Origin: Gelidibacter japonicus
Lineage (GTDB): Bacteria > Bacteroidota > Bacteroidia > Flavobacteriales > Flavobacteriaceae
Direction of reading: 5' to 3'
Assembly (NCBI RefSeq): GCF_010725055.1
Contig: NZ_BJKB01000017.1
Coordinates: forward strand, 1 to 64,000
DNA: 64,000 nt
The notes below the pieces were generated by a model, which saw nothing but the letters and a program-made list of their open reading frames with translations, searched no databases and was not told the origin of the DNA. Each line of letters starts with the position of its first letter. The stretch's first letter is position 1. This document shows, in pieces, positions 44,781 to 53,347 of this stretch. The position numbers and the translations under genes were made by a program.

Positions 44781-46223
44781 TTAAAATTTTAATTCCATCG
44801 CAGGAATTCCAAAATATAGTTCAAGTACCTTTAATTTGAAAATATAGTCATATTTAGCCCGATTGAGCTCAATTTGTGCATTATCAAATTTCACTTTTGA
44901 TTGGCTAAACTCAAAAGCATTGGTAAACCCTACATCATAGCGTTCTTTGGCGTAATTATAAGCCAATTCTTGTGATTCCAAAGCAGACTCAGCAGCTTCA
45001 TAAGACTTAAGGGCCCCTCTAGCATCTACATAAGCTTGATAGACTGTCGATTCCAAATCTAATTGGGCCTGCTCCAACTGGTTTTTACTTCTCTCCAAAT
45101 TAATCTGATTTCTTTTGACATTGCTTTTAACTGAAAATCCATTAAGAATTGGAATATTTAAAGAAAGACCATAAGAAATACCATCATTTTGCGACAATTG
45201 ATCTATAAATGGATCTGCACCTACCTTTCGGGTAATGGTGTTTGGAAATTCTCCAATAACAGATTGCCCTGTATCTTCAACAACCCCTATCTCTTTTATA
45301 ATTATAGGATTATTTGGATCAACATCCTGAATGAAAGAAGCAGAGTTTGAAAATCTCGTGTCATATCCAAAGAAAGCAGAAAGTGTCGGGTAGTAAGCAC
45401 TTTTGGCTATCTGGACATCTTTCTCGGCCAATGCCACATTTTGTTCGGCAATTTTGATCTCGGCTCTATTTTCTTTTGCTTTTTCAATGACTTCATAAAC
45501 GTTTTTCTTTGCGATTCCTTCATCGACAATATCATAACCCTCATCTTCGATATCAAAATTTTGGTAATCCTTAATCAATAACAATTGAGCCAAACTGATC
45601 AATGACACCTGAACCGCGTTTTCAGCATTGACAATGGCTTGTCTTTCACTGGCGTCATTGGCCCTAATTTCAAGAATGTCTCCTTCTGGCAATACACCTG
45701 CATCAACGAGCTCTTGTGTTCTTTTCAACTGATCTTGGGTTATTGTGTTTTGCGACGTGAGTACCTTGAGATTTGCCTTATTAAGAATAACTTGAAGGTA
45801 ATTGTTGGCCACAAACAAAGAAATATCATCCTCCATTTTGGTCAATCGAAACTGAGCTGCCATTTTTGAAATTTTAGCGCGCTGTAGTTCTTTAAAATTC
45901 CTAAGTCCGTCAAATAATGTATAGCCAACGCTCACCCTACCGGAAGCAGATAAAAACGTTGTGGTTTGGGCATTATTGGTCAATGGGTTAAAACCTAAAC
46001 CCGTGTTTTCCGAAACATTTGCGCCCATGCTGACTTGAGGCATAAAATTGCCAACAGCCTGTAAATTTTCGATATCCGTCAGCTCCAGGTCCAACAAACT
46101 CTGCTTTACCGAGATATTGTTTTCCAAAGCATGGGCCACACATTCTTTGAGTGTCCATTTTTTTACTTGTGCCTGTGAAGTTACTGTTATTAGGACAAGG
46201 ACTATAAGAATTGATTTTTTCAT
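44781..46223 (-). CDS. TolC family outer membrane efflux protein
   Basis: TolC-type trimers form the outer membrane exit duct. The protein has a signal peptide (ending TSQAQ) and the two repeats of TolC helices (KWTLKECVAHALENNISVKQSLLDLELTDI; VQIAKSAYYPTLSAFFGYDT). At 480 aa it is full length. It lies between the two adaptor genes on the same strand, with gaps of 49-50 bases. Confidence 0.92.
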   Translation of the reverse strand: MKKSILIVLVLITVTSQAQVKKWTLKECVAHALENNISVKQSLLDLELTDIENLQAVGNFMPQVSMGANVSENTGLGFNPLTNNAQTTTFLSASGRVSVGYTLFDGLRNFKELQRAKISKMAAQFRLTKMEDDISLFVANNYLQVILNKANLKVLTSQNTITQDQLKRTQELVDAGVLPEGDILEIRANDASERQAIVNAENAVQVSLISLAQLLLIKDYQNFDIEDEGYDIVDEGIAKKNVYEVIEKAKENRAEIKIAEQNVALAEKDVQIAKSAYYPTLSAFFGYDTRFSNSASFIQDVDPNNPIIIKEIGVVEDTGQSVIGEFPNTITRKVGADPFIDQLSQNDGISYGLSLNIPILNGFSVKSNVKRNQINLERSKNQLEQAQLDLESTVYQAYVDARGALKSYEAAESALESQELAYNYAKERYDVGFTNAFEFSQSKVKFDNAQIELNRAKYDYIFKLKVLELYFGIPAMELKF

Positions 46224-46273
46224 AATTAAAATATAAGTCTATCGATTATTTAAAGTGTTACACCTAAAATGGA

Positions 46274-47437
46274 TTATTTGCTTTTAGCATAAGCAGGAAT
46301 ACCTTGAATTTGATTCCAGACCTTTATTTTGTCTGATTTACCAATGCCATTTTTGACTTGTACAAAGATGCCATCGCTAATTCCCAATTCAAGATCTCTG
46401 CGCTCAAACTTCTGTTCTCCAACCATTACTTCAACAAAGGGCTTTTGCGTTTGTGGATCAAATTGAACCAAAGCTTCGTTGATTGCCAACACATTCTCTG
46501 CTCTTTCCAGAATGATGGAGGCATTAGCGCTTAAACCTGCCCTGATAAAAGTAGAATCAATAGACTTTAGTGTGCCTTTGATCTCAAATTGAATAGCTCC
46601 ATTTTCAACAACTCCTTTTGGCGCGATATAGTCCAATATGGCATCAAATTTCTTGTCTTCAATGGCTCCAACAGTGATTTCAAGTGGCAGGCCCTCTTTA
46701 ATTTTGCCGACTTCACTTTCATCGACTTTACCTTCAAAAATCATTTTTTTAACATCAGCCAATGAAGCAATTGAGGTTCCTTCATTAAAATTATTGGCTT
46801 CAATAACCTGATTCCCTTCCTTAACCGGCACGTCCAACACCATTCCTGATACGGTCGCCCTAACTTGGGTCTGCGCTATATTGCCCAATCCACTGGTCGT
46901 TCCTGTTTTGACAATATCATAATTCTGACGTGCAGAATTTAAATTGATTTCTGCCTGTTCCACACTTTGCTTTGTCTGTAAATAGGTGTTTTTGATCCCT
47001 TCAAAATCGTTGGCCGAAATGACACCTTTTTCAAACAATGCTTTTTGCCGGTCATAATTAGTTTGTTGGGTCTGCAAATTGATTTTAGCAGTTTGTAAGG
47101 CAGTTTGACTTGAAGAAATATTATTCCTAGCGCTTGATAAGGAGGACACATTGGGAATCACACGAATTTGTGCAATCAAATCGCCAGCTTTTACATACTC
47201 GCCAGCTTCTATAAACACTTCTTCGATCACTCCAGAAATATTCGATTTAATCAGCACTTCATCCTTAGGGACAATGTTTCCCGTAGCCACAGTTTTTACA
47301 ACAATAGTCTGTTCAACCGGAGTTTCCGTAGTATAGGTTATAGGATCTTCCTGGTTTTTTCTCCACAAATAAATCAAGGCTATTGCAAACACTGCAACGA
47401 TAAGTCCTAAAATAATGACGGTTTTTGTTCTTTTCAT
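46274..47437 (-). CDS. Efflux transporter periplasmic adaptor (HlyD/MacA family), 387 aa
   Basis: This is the second membrane fusion protein of the cluster: an anchor at residues 7-25, first lipoyl half (GVIEEVFIEAGEYVKAGDLIAQI), helical hairpin (QTALQTAKINLQTQQTNYDRQKALFEKGVISANDFEGIKNTYLQTKQ) and second lipoyl half (ATVSGMVLDVPVKEGNQV). Its leader contains a tandem repeat, and a 30-codon upstream ORF ends in an ATGA overlap with its ATG. It lies directly after the two permeases, so it is the best candidate for the MacA-like partner. Confidence 0.9.
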   Translation of the reverse strand: MKRTKTVIILGLIVAVFAIALIYLWRKNQEDPITYTTETPVEQTIVVKTVATGNIVPKDEVLIKSNISGVIEEVFIEAGEYVKAGDLIAQIRVIPNVSSLSSARNNISSSQTALQTAKINLQTQQTNYDRQKALFEKGVISANDFEGIKNTYLQTKQSVEQAEINLNSARQNYDIVKTGTTSGLGNIAQTQVRATVSGMVLDVPVKEGNQVIEANNFNEGTSIASLADVKKMIFEGKVDESEVGKIKEGLPLEITVGAIEDKKFDAILDYIAPKGVVENGAIQFEIKGTLKSIDSTFIRAGLSANASIILERAENVLAINEALVQFDPQTQKPFVEVMVGEQKFERRDLELGISDGIFVQVKNGIGKSDKIKVWNQIQGIPAYAKSK

Positions 47438-47526
47438 TTGATATTAGTTATTGTTTTTTTATGGGTCAAATGGTGCACCTCAAGACGTTTAGGAGTAAAT
47501 ACTCTCCTATTTCGGAGGTGGTTCAT
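47434..47526 (-). CDS. Possible 30-aa upstream ORF in the hlyD leader
   Basis: The ORF starts MNHLRNRRVF and ends TNIK, and its TGA overlaps the ATG of hlyD (ATGA). It lies entirely in the near copy of the leader repeat. The far copy holds a related frame (GTG at 47614 to TAA at 47537). Differences between the copies include three that change amino acids and one silent change, so the frames show no coding selection. Translation is possible but unproven. Confidence 0.25.
   Translation of the reverse strand: MNHLRNRRVFTPKRLEVHHLTHKKTITNIK
47435..47523. repeat. Leader repeat copy near hlyD (89 bp)
   Basis: The unit includes the hlyD ATG at its left end. It has inverted arms (TCAAATG-4-ACCTC at 47466-47481 against GAGGT-4-CATTTGA at 47515-47530) around an inner hairpin TAGGAG/CTCCTA, plus the self-complementary GGTGCACC. 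Confidence 0.65.
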
Positions 47527-47611
47527 TTGATATTAGTTATTGTTTTTTAGTGGTCAAATGGTGCACCTCAAGACGTTTTGGAATAAATACTCTCATATTT
47601 CGGAGGTGGTC
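47524..47611. repeat. Leader repeat copy far from hlyD (88 bp)
   Basis: It matches the near copy almost throughout; a 27-base core around AAACGTCTTGAGGTG is identical. The inner hairpin is lost here because both arms are changed. A partial third copy (CACTTGATA) follows. Confidence 0.65.
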
Positions 47612-47631
47612 CACTTGATAATTTTTTTGTT

Positions 47632-48891
47632 TTATTCCATTCTTAATGCGTCCACGGGTTTCATTTTAGTGGCACTATTGGCAGGTATCAGTCCTGCCAG
47701 CAACCCCGACACTACGAGTATGAACAGCGCGATAAAAACAACTGACATACTCACGCTTGGGTTAGCAAAGTTCTCAACAGGCCCATTCATATCCAATGCG
47801 TAGTTAAGCCCCCATATGACAGCGGCCGCAAAAGAAATACCTACCATTCCAGATAAAATTGTAAGTATTAAACTTTCTTGCAAAACTTGCGACTTTATGA
47901 TCCACGGAGTAGCACCTAAAGCTCTTCGGACTCCAATTTCTTTAGTTCGTTCCTTTACCACTATGAGCATAATATTGCTAATACCAATAATTCCTGACAT
48001 TAAGACAAGTGCGCCCACAAAATAACCCACAAAGCTAAGAATGGAGAATAGGCCATTGACCCGCCCAAACGCTTCAGAAAGATCAAAATTGCCAATCGCC
48101 CGATCATCTTCAGGATGTACTTTATGCCTGTTCTTTAGACTCTCAAGCAACTGTGGTTTAAGCGTTGTAATATTTGTACCATCATTGGCCGTAAGTGCCA
48201 ACCAACCGACATTATCCGCAAAATTGAAAGCCTGTCCAAATGAGGTAAAAGGGACAAAAATAGTATTGGCTTCTTCTTCCTTATCGCCTTGGCTATTGCT
48301 CACCTTAAAGGTTCCGATCACCATAAAATTAACACCATTGATCTTTATATAAGTCCCTAAAGTTTCTTCATTCTTATCGTATAAACTCTTCACCACACCT
48401 GTTCCAATAACACAAACCTTTCGTTTGGCATTAATATCAGAATAGCTCACAAAACGACCTTGAATAATATCCATTGGTTGCTGTTTGATAAATTCCGGAT
48501 AATCGCCATTGACCTGAAAAGCTCCGGTCTTTGTACCTCTAACAACATTATTGGCACCGCTATAGCCCCCTAACTGATTTCGTGGTGATACATACTTGAG
48601 TTGTGGGAAATCATTTTTTAAACTGGCCACATCGTCCAACTTAAAATTGAAACGGCGTCCTTTAGGCAAGCCTTTATAGGGCTTGGAGGTTTGTTGGGTC
48701 CAGATAAACATGGAATTCGTAGCAAAATTACCGAAGCCGGCAGTTACGCCGTTTTTAAGACCATTGGTCAAAGCCAATAACAGCACCAAAATGGTGATGC
48801 CCCAAAACACACCAAATGCTGTCAGTAAAGTTCTGAACTTATTTGCATTTAAAGCTTCCAATATTTCGTCCCATCGGTCTTTGCTGAACAT
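47632..48891 (-). CDS. ABC transporter permease (MacB/FtsX type)
   Basis: The N-terminal anchor helix, a periplasmic MacB core domain (about residues 45-270) and a C-terminal FtsX domain with three membrane helices (IGISNIMLIVVKERTKEIGVRRALGATPWII) are present. At 419 aa it is standard for MacB-like permeases without a fused ATPase. It starts 1 base after the stop of a paralogous permease, so the two are probably co-translated and may form a heterodimer on the single ATPase. Confidence 0.92.
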   Translation of the reverse strand: MFSKDRWDEILEALNANKFRTLLTAFGVFWGITILVLLLALTNGLKNGVTAGFGNFATNSMFIWTQQTSKPYKGLPKGRRFNFKLDDVASLKNDFPQLKYVSPRNQLGGYSGANNVVRGTKTGAFQVNGDYPEFIKQQPMDIIQGRFVSYSDINAKRKVCVIGTGVVKSLYDKNEETLGTYIKINGVNFMVIGTFKVSNSQGDKEEEANTIFVPFTSFGQAFNFADNVGWLALTANDGTNITTLKPQLLESLKNRHKVHPEDDRAIGNFDLSEAFGRVNGLFSILSFVGYFVGALVLMSGIIGISNIMLIVVKERTKEIGVRRALGATPWIIKSQVLQESLILTILSGMVGISFAAAVIWGLNYALDMNGPVENFANPSVSMSVVFIALFILVVSGLLAGLIPANSATKMKPVDALRME

Positions 48892-48892
48892 A

Positions 48893-50137
48893 TTATTCGT
48901 CTCTTAGTGCTATTATAGGTTTAATTTTGGCGGCACGGTAAGCTGGAATAAATCCCGCAATAGCACCTGCAGACACCAACACAAAAACTGTGATCAATGC
49001 CGTATTGAAGTCCACTTGCGGATATTTAATAAAGTCGCTTTCTATAAGTGGGCCGATGACTTCCAGAAGGCCCAGTCCGGCGATAAGCCCAAAAAGTCCT
49101 GAGAACATAGTCACAAAAATAGATTCCTGTAAAATCATCCCAACTATAGACATAGGGACCGCCCCCAGAGCCTTACGAATACCAATTTCCTTGGTACGCT
49201 CCTTAACTATGATAAGCATAATATTCCCTACCCCAACAATACCCGCAATTATAGTCCCAATTCCAACAAACCAAAATACTGCTTTTATGGTATCCACAAG
49301 GGAGTAGATTTTTCTTGCTTCTTCCAAGGTGTTATTTACATTAATCGCGCTGATATCGTCCGGGGCAATTATATGTGTTTGTTTTAAATCGTTTTCAATG
49401 CCTAGTGAAATTTGTTCGGATAGTTTTACGGCCTCGTCAAAATTATCGGACATCTTCACGGTATAGGTCATATTTCTGATATTATTTCCGCCGTTAAATG
49501 CTTTTTGGGCTGTAGTAATGGGCATCATTACTTTACTTTCATCCCGTTCTCCACCCGGATCGTAAAAGACGCCTATAACTTTAAAATTTATTCCATAAAG
49601 GGAAATGTCCTTATTGATGGGATCTTGACCTTTAAATAGATCCTGACTCACTTTATTTCCGATAACGGCCACCTTCTTTGCTCCCACCACATCAGAATGA
49701 TTTAAAAAACGGCCCTGACTGATATCTGCATTTTCAATGAATTGGTTATCGGGTAAAACGCCTTGGATTCTATAATTTCCAGATTCATTTTTATAGTTGA
49801 CCAACCCGCCCCAAATGGTATAAAACGGCGATTTAAATTCTAAGTGGTCGTCGTATTTATCCACAATATCATTGAAGTCTTGATTTTTGAGCTGAATTCG
49901 TCGTCCAGGATTTAATCCTTTATATTCTTTGGTGGTAACGCCTGTCCAAACCGAAATGCTATTGGCAGCATCCCTTTCAAATTGTGAGGTGACTCCATTT
50001 TGAATCCCAGAGCTGAACCCTAATAGAATGACCAATATAAAGATACCAGATGCAACGGATAGACCAGTTAAAAAGGTCCGGAGTTTATTTTTACTTAAGC
50101 TCTCAAAAATTTCCTGCCAACGTTCAATATTAAACAT
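48893..50137 (-). CDS. ABC transporter permease (MacB/FtsX type), paralogue
   Basis: The architecture matches the next permease: MacB core domain, then FtsX with VGNIMLIIVKERTKEIGIRKALGAVP. The ATG at 50137 gives 414 aa and begins MFNIERWQEIFESLSKNKLRTFLTGLSVASGIF, the same start as its paralogue. The ORF extends 17 codons further, overlapping the ATPase gene. The two genes overlap by 8 bases at the chosen start. Confidence 0.92.
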   Translation of the reverse strand: MFNIERWQEIFESLSKNKLRTFLTGLSVASGIFILVILLGFSSGIQNGVTSQFERDAANSISVWTGVTTKEYKGLNPGRRIQLKNQDFNDIVDKYDDHLEFKSPFYTIWGGLVNYKNESGNYRIQGVLPDNQFIENADISQGRFLNHSDVVGAKKVAVIGNKVSQDLFKGQDPINKDISLYGINFKVIGVFYDPGGERDESKVMMPITTAQKAFNGGNNIRNMTYTVKMSDNFDEAVKLSEQISLGIENDLKQTHIIAPDDISAINVNNTLEEARKIYSLVDTIKAVFWFVGIGTIIAGIVGVGNIMLIIVKERTKEIGIRKALGAVPMSIVGMILQESIFVTMFSGLFGLIAGLGLLEVIGPLIESDFIKYPQVDFNTALITVFVLVSAGAIAGFIPAYRAAKIKPIIALRDE

Positions 50138-50831
50138 ACTGATTAGCTCTAACTTGTTCAACGAAATTATCATCAATAATGACCCCATCCTTCAAGTTGA
50201 CAATACGTTTGGTCATTCGAGCAATATCAGGCTCATGAGTAACCAATAAAATGGTCTTTCCTTCATCATTGATACCTTGGATAAGTTCCATGACCTCATT
50301 TGATGTCTTGGTATCCAAAGCTCCGGTAGGCTCGTCAGCCAGCAATACTTTAGGATCACTTGCCAAGGCTCTTGCAATGGCCACACGTTGTTTTTGTCCA
50401 CCGGATAACTCGTTAGGCAGATGGTGGGACCATGGTGCCAACCCCACTTTATCCAGATAATGCATTGCTTTTTCAATACGGTCTTTACGGTTGACGCCTT
50501 GGTAATACAATGGTAGTGCTACATTATCTAAAGCCGACTTATAATTGATAAGATTAAAGGATTGAAAAATAAAACCTAAGAATTTGTTTCTGTAGTTAGC
50601 GGCAATTTTTTCATTGAGATTTTTAATTGGGACATTATCCAAGGTATATGATCCTTCATCGGCTTCATCCAACATGCCCAAAATATTTAAGAGCGTTGAT
50701 TTGCCCGATCCGGAAGATCCCATAATTGATACTAATTCGCCTTCCTTGACGTTAAAATTAATTCCTTTTAACACATGAAGCGAATTCGTACCCATGTGGT
50801 AGGATTTATGTAAATCTTTAATTTGTATCAT
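50130..50831 (-). CDS. ABC transporter ATP-binding protein (MacB/LolD type)
   Basis: The ATPase has Walker A GSSGSGKST (near residue 37), Q-loop, signature LSGGQKQRVAIARAL, Walker B VLLADEPTGALD and H-loop VTHE. At 233 aa it is the free-standing ATPase of a MacB-like tripartite exporter. It is the first gene of the six-gene run ATPase, permease, permease, adaptor, TolC, adaptor. No promoter motif was found upstream. The substrate may be a lipopeptide, antibiotic or lipoprotein; sequence does not tell. Confidence 0.95.
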   Translation of the reverse strand: MIQIKDLHKSYHMGTNSLHVLKGINFNVKEGELVSIMGSSGSGKSTLLNILGMLDEADEGSYTLDNVPIKNLNEKIAANYRNKFLGFIFQSFNLINYKSALDNVALPLYYQGVNRKDRIEKAMHYLDKVGLAPWSHHLPNELSGGQKQRVAIARALASDPKVLLADEPTGALDTKTSNEVMELIQGINDEGKTILLVTHEPDIARMTKRIVNLKDGVIIDDNFVEQVRANQYV

Positions 50832-50962
50832 AGTAAGACGGTTGCTTCTGCAATGTTACATAAAACAAGACACCTATTATATTAACAAATTGTTAAGACT
50901 CATCTTGAATTAATAATAATAAGACTGAAAAAGAATGGATTTGTTACAAGAAAACGTGTTTT

Positions 50963-51193
50963 TTATACTTTTTTCTTTTTGTAGAATTTCAAGTACATGA
51001 CTAATCCCATACCGGCAACCAACAAATAAGGGATAACCATTAAATACACTATACCGTCATTGACACCCTTTGCAGTAGACTGCCCTTCTTCACTTTCCAA
51101 CACTGCACGACACATGGCACACTGGGCATTGGTCGAGAAAAATGTAAACAGTGAAAACAGAATAAAAAAAACGCGAACTTTCATTTTAGACAT
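50963..51193 (-). CDS. Small membrane protein with CxxC, oxidase cluster, 76 aa
   Basis: There is no recognised family name. A signal-like N-terminus (VFFILFSLFTFFSTNAQ) is followed by CAMC in the mature start (QCAMCRAVLES), then one membrane helix (about residues 48-66) and a lysine tail. It overlaps the DUF420 stop by 8 bases; an internal ATG at codon 4 (MKVRVFF) is possible. The CxxC on the periplasmic side beside SCO and DUF420 suggests a copper or thiol role in oxidase assembly, which is inference. Confidence 0.6.
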   Translation of the reverse strand: MSKMKVRVFFILFSLFTFFSTNAQCAMCRAVLESEEGQSTAKGVNDGIVYLMVIPYLLVAGMGLVMYLKFYKKKKV

Positions 51194-51734
51194 AATAAGG
51201 TGAAATCATAATATAAACAATCACTCCTGAAAGCGCAACGTATAACCAAATTGGAAAGGTAATTCGCGCTATTTTTTTATGGCGCTCAATATTATTGGTG
51301 ATGGCGCGTACATAAGTAATCAATACAAAAGGAATGATTATAATGGATAATAATATATGGGAAATAAGTATAGTAAAATAAACATATCTCATGATACCGT
51401 CACCACCATAAGGCGTTGAGTCGCTCGTCATATGATACGCAATATACATCAATAAAAACACGATCGAACAACCTATTGCGGCGGTCATCAAAGTTTTGTG
51501 GAGTGCTATATTTTTGTTCCTAATGGCCCAGAAGGCGATGATCAAGAGTAATGCAGTCAGCCCATTTATAGTCGCATAAATAGGAGGCAAGAACGTCAGT
51601 GGTTCAACATCATAACCTAAATCCCGCAAATTGATGCCAAAAAGTGCCCCTACGATCAATGGGATAGTAACTGAAAGTATAACAATCCAAATATTGTATT
51701 TTTTCTCCGCGGCCCTATTGCTATTTTCCATCAT
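51186..51734 (-). CDS. DUF420 family membrane protein
   Basis: Five membrane segments with conserved histidines (LHKTLM, YIAYHMTSD, ISHILLS, ERHKKIAR) match the DUF420/CtaM-like family linked to cytochrome c oxidase assembly. The ATG at 51734 gives 182 aa and overlaps the SCO stop as ATGA, evidence of translational coupling. The frame continues upstream to 51770, inside SCO. Confidence 0.85.
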   Translation of the reverse strand: MMENSNRAAEKKYNIWIVILSVTIPLIVGALFGINLRDLGYDVEPLTFLPPIYATINGLTALLLIIAFWAIRNKNIALHKTLMTAAIGCSIVFLLMYIAYHMTSDSTPYGGDGIMRYVYFTILISHILLSIIIIPFVLITYVRAITNNIERHKKIARITFPIWLYVALSGVIVYIMISPYYV

Positions 51735-52489
51735 TCTTTTAACAACTTTGCAATATCTTCTTTCAACCAAGTAATCTGTTGCTCCATTCCTGTCTCATCA
51801 ACTTTTTCTTCTTCTGAAATGATGCCATTATAGTAAATTATCGGGCTACCTTGACTATCAGATCTTGATCTGATAAAACCGTTTTTGTCGATAAGAGCAA
51901 AATTACCCGAATGTTCGAACCCTCCTTCGGCGTTTTCATCTTTGGCCGTATACAGATAGAAGCCTTCATTGGCCAATTTATAAATTTCGTCAACATCTCC
52001 AGTCATTAAATGCCAATTAGGACTCGTTATCCCATTATTGTCTGCGTAGGCCTTCAATACCTCCGGAGTGTCAATATGGGGTGTTATGGAAAATGAAGCA
52101 ATTCCAAAACTCCTTTCATCTGGAAATGCATTTTGAATCTGCACCATATTGGCATTCATTTTTGGGCAGATGCTCGGGCAGGTTGTGAAAAAGAATTCTA
52201 TCACATACACTTTCCCATCATAATCTTTATTGGAAATGGTGTTTCCATTTTGATCAGTAAAACTGAAATCGGGCACTTTTCTTCTCACCCCGTTGATTTC
52301 GATAAATTGTAAATCGGAAAGGTTCCCTGGTCTTTTTTTCGGATTCAGATTAATGTCCTTACTTCTGCTTTCATCTCTCACAATATCGTCATTACTTATG
52401 CGATCAATGATTTTTGGCACAAAGTAAATTCCAAACAGAAGTATAATAAACGACACTCCTATGTAAGAGTAATTAGTTTTCTTGCTCAT
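51731..52489 (-). CDS. SCO family copper-binding thioredoxin-like protein
   Basis: SCO proteins deliver copper to the CuA site of cytochrome oxidase. After one membrane anchor (residues 8-25) comes a thioredoxin fold with the CxxxC copper motif (C104, C108 in TTCPSICPK) and the ligand H193 (EHSGNF). At 252 aa it is full length. It overlaps the upstream gene by 17 bases and the downstream DUF420 gene by 4. Confidence 0.94.
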   Translation of the reverse strand: MSKKTNYSYIGVSFIILLFGIYFVPKIIDRISNDDIVRDESRSKDINLNPKKRPGNLSDLQFIEINGVRRKVPDFSFTDQNGNTISNKDYDGKVYVIEFFFTTCPSICPKMNANMVQIQNAFPDERSFGIASFSITPHIDTPEVLKAYADNNGITSPNWHLMTGDVDEIYKLANEGFYLYTAKDENAEGGFEHSGNFALIDKNGFIRSRSDSQGSPIIYYNGIISEEEKVDETGMEQQITWLKEDIAKLLKE

Positions 52490-53186
52490 TGGTAATACCT
52501 TTTAATTCGTTAGCACGTCGTGTTGAAGAGTCATAATTTCCCTTGCGCTTTTCTCTATACTCTGTAAACAACACACGTATATCTTCACTCATTTTATTTT
52601 TTATTATGGCAACTTCCACACAGTCGTATGAGGTTAAATCATAAACATCGGCATTTCTTTCTCTTTCCATTTCGGTCCTATCATCCAAACGTCCACGTTG
52701 GTTGAGGTCTCCATCAACAATAAACACCCTGGAAGTAGAGAGGCTCTCATCCAAAGGTCGATCTGATTTCAAACTCTCAAAAAGATCTAAAATGTCATCT
52801 TCCTCTAAAAAAACAAAATGCCAATATTTTAGGTCTTCATGAGATTCAATTTCCTTCTTAAGCAACGGAAGTTCTGATTCTGCTTCAGGAGCCATAACGG
52901 CAATAATCTGAAACTTTTTAAAACCCTTGAACTTGTCATAGATCAATTGCTTTAAATTGGATGCTGCTGTGGCACTCTGCACTGGTGTTTTTCCAAAAAA
53001 AGCTAGTACCGTAATATGGTCTTTAAGTTCAAATTCGCTGATTCCAGAAATATCCTCTACATTCTCCTTGATCACATCGAGTGCAATAAAATTATGCTTT
53101 GCTGGATAGAGCATCAAAAGAAACGCCACGGGGAGAAAAAACAGTATGATGAGAACTGAATAGCGTTTGACAAGTTTTTTATTCAT
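52473..53186 (-). CDS. Membrane-anchored protein of the oxidase cluster, thioredoxin-like, no cysteine motif
   Basis: There is no recognised family function. One N-terminal membrane helix (residues 10-28) anchors a domain with a thioredoxin-like run: a strand ITVLAFFGK, a helix, IIAVMAPEAESE, and SRVFIVDGDLNQRGRLDD. Where SCO has CxxxC this protein has TPVQSA, so it cannot bind copper the same way. A charged C-terminal tail (TEYREKRKGNYDSSTRRANEL) follows. It overlaps SCO by 17 bases. It may scaffold SCO. Confidence 0.65.
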   Translation of the reverse strand: MNKKLVKRYSVLIILFFLPVAFLLMLYPAKHNFIALDVIKENVEDISGISEFELKDHITVLAFFGKTPVQSATAASNLKQLIYDKFKGFKKFQIIAVMAPEAESELPLLKKEIESHEDLKYWHFVFLEEDDILDLFESLKSDRPLDESLSTSRVFIVDGDLNQRGRLDDRTEMERERNADVYDLTSYDCVEVAIIKNKMSEDIRVLFTEYREKRKGNYDSSTRRANELKGITNEQEN

Positions 53187-53270
53187 TTAAAACAATTTGC
53201 ACGATTAACACTCTTCCAACGTGCCTATTAAATCAATAAATGCACGCAGAATTACACAAGTGCAAAAATA

Positions 53271-53299
53271 AAAAAGACGGTTCATATAACCGTCTTTTT
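53271..53299 (-). terminator. Terminator after the cox subunit IV gene
   Basis: The perfect 12-bp stem AAAAAGACGGTT/AACCGTCTTTTT with a 5-base loop is flanked by A and T runs. It separates the cyoE-cox genes from the SCO group. It may act on both strands. Confidence 0.7.
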
Positions 53300-53347
53300 A
53301 TCTATGTTTAACACTTAAATCCTACTGTTCTATCAAAAAGAGATCTA

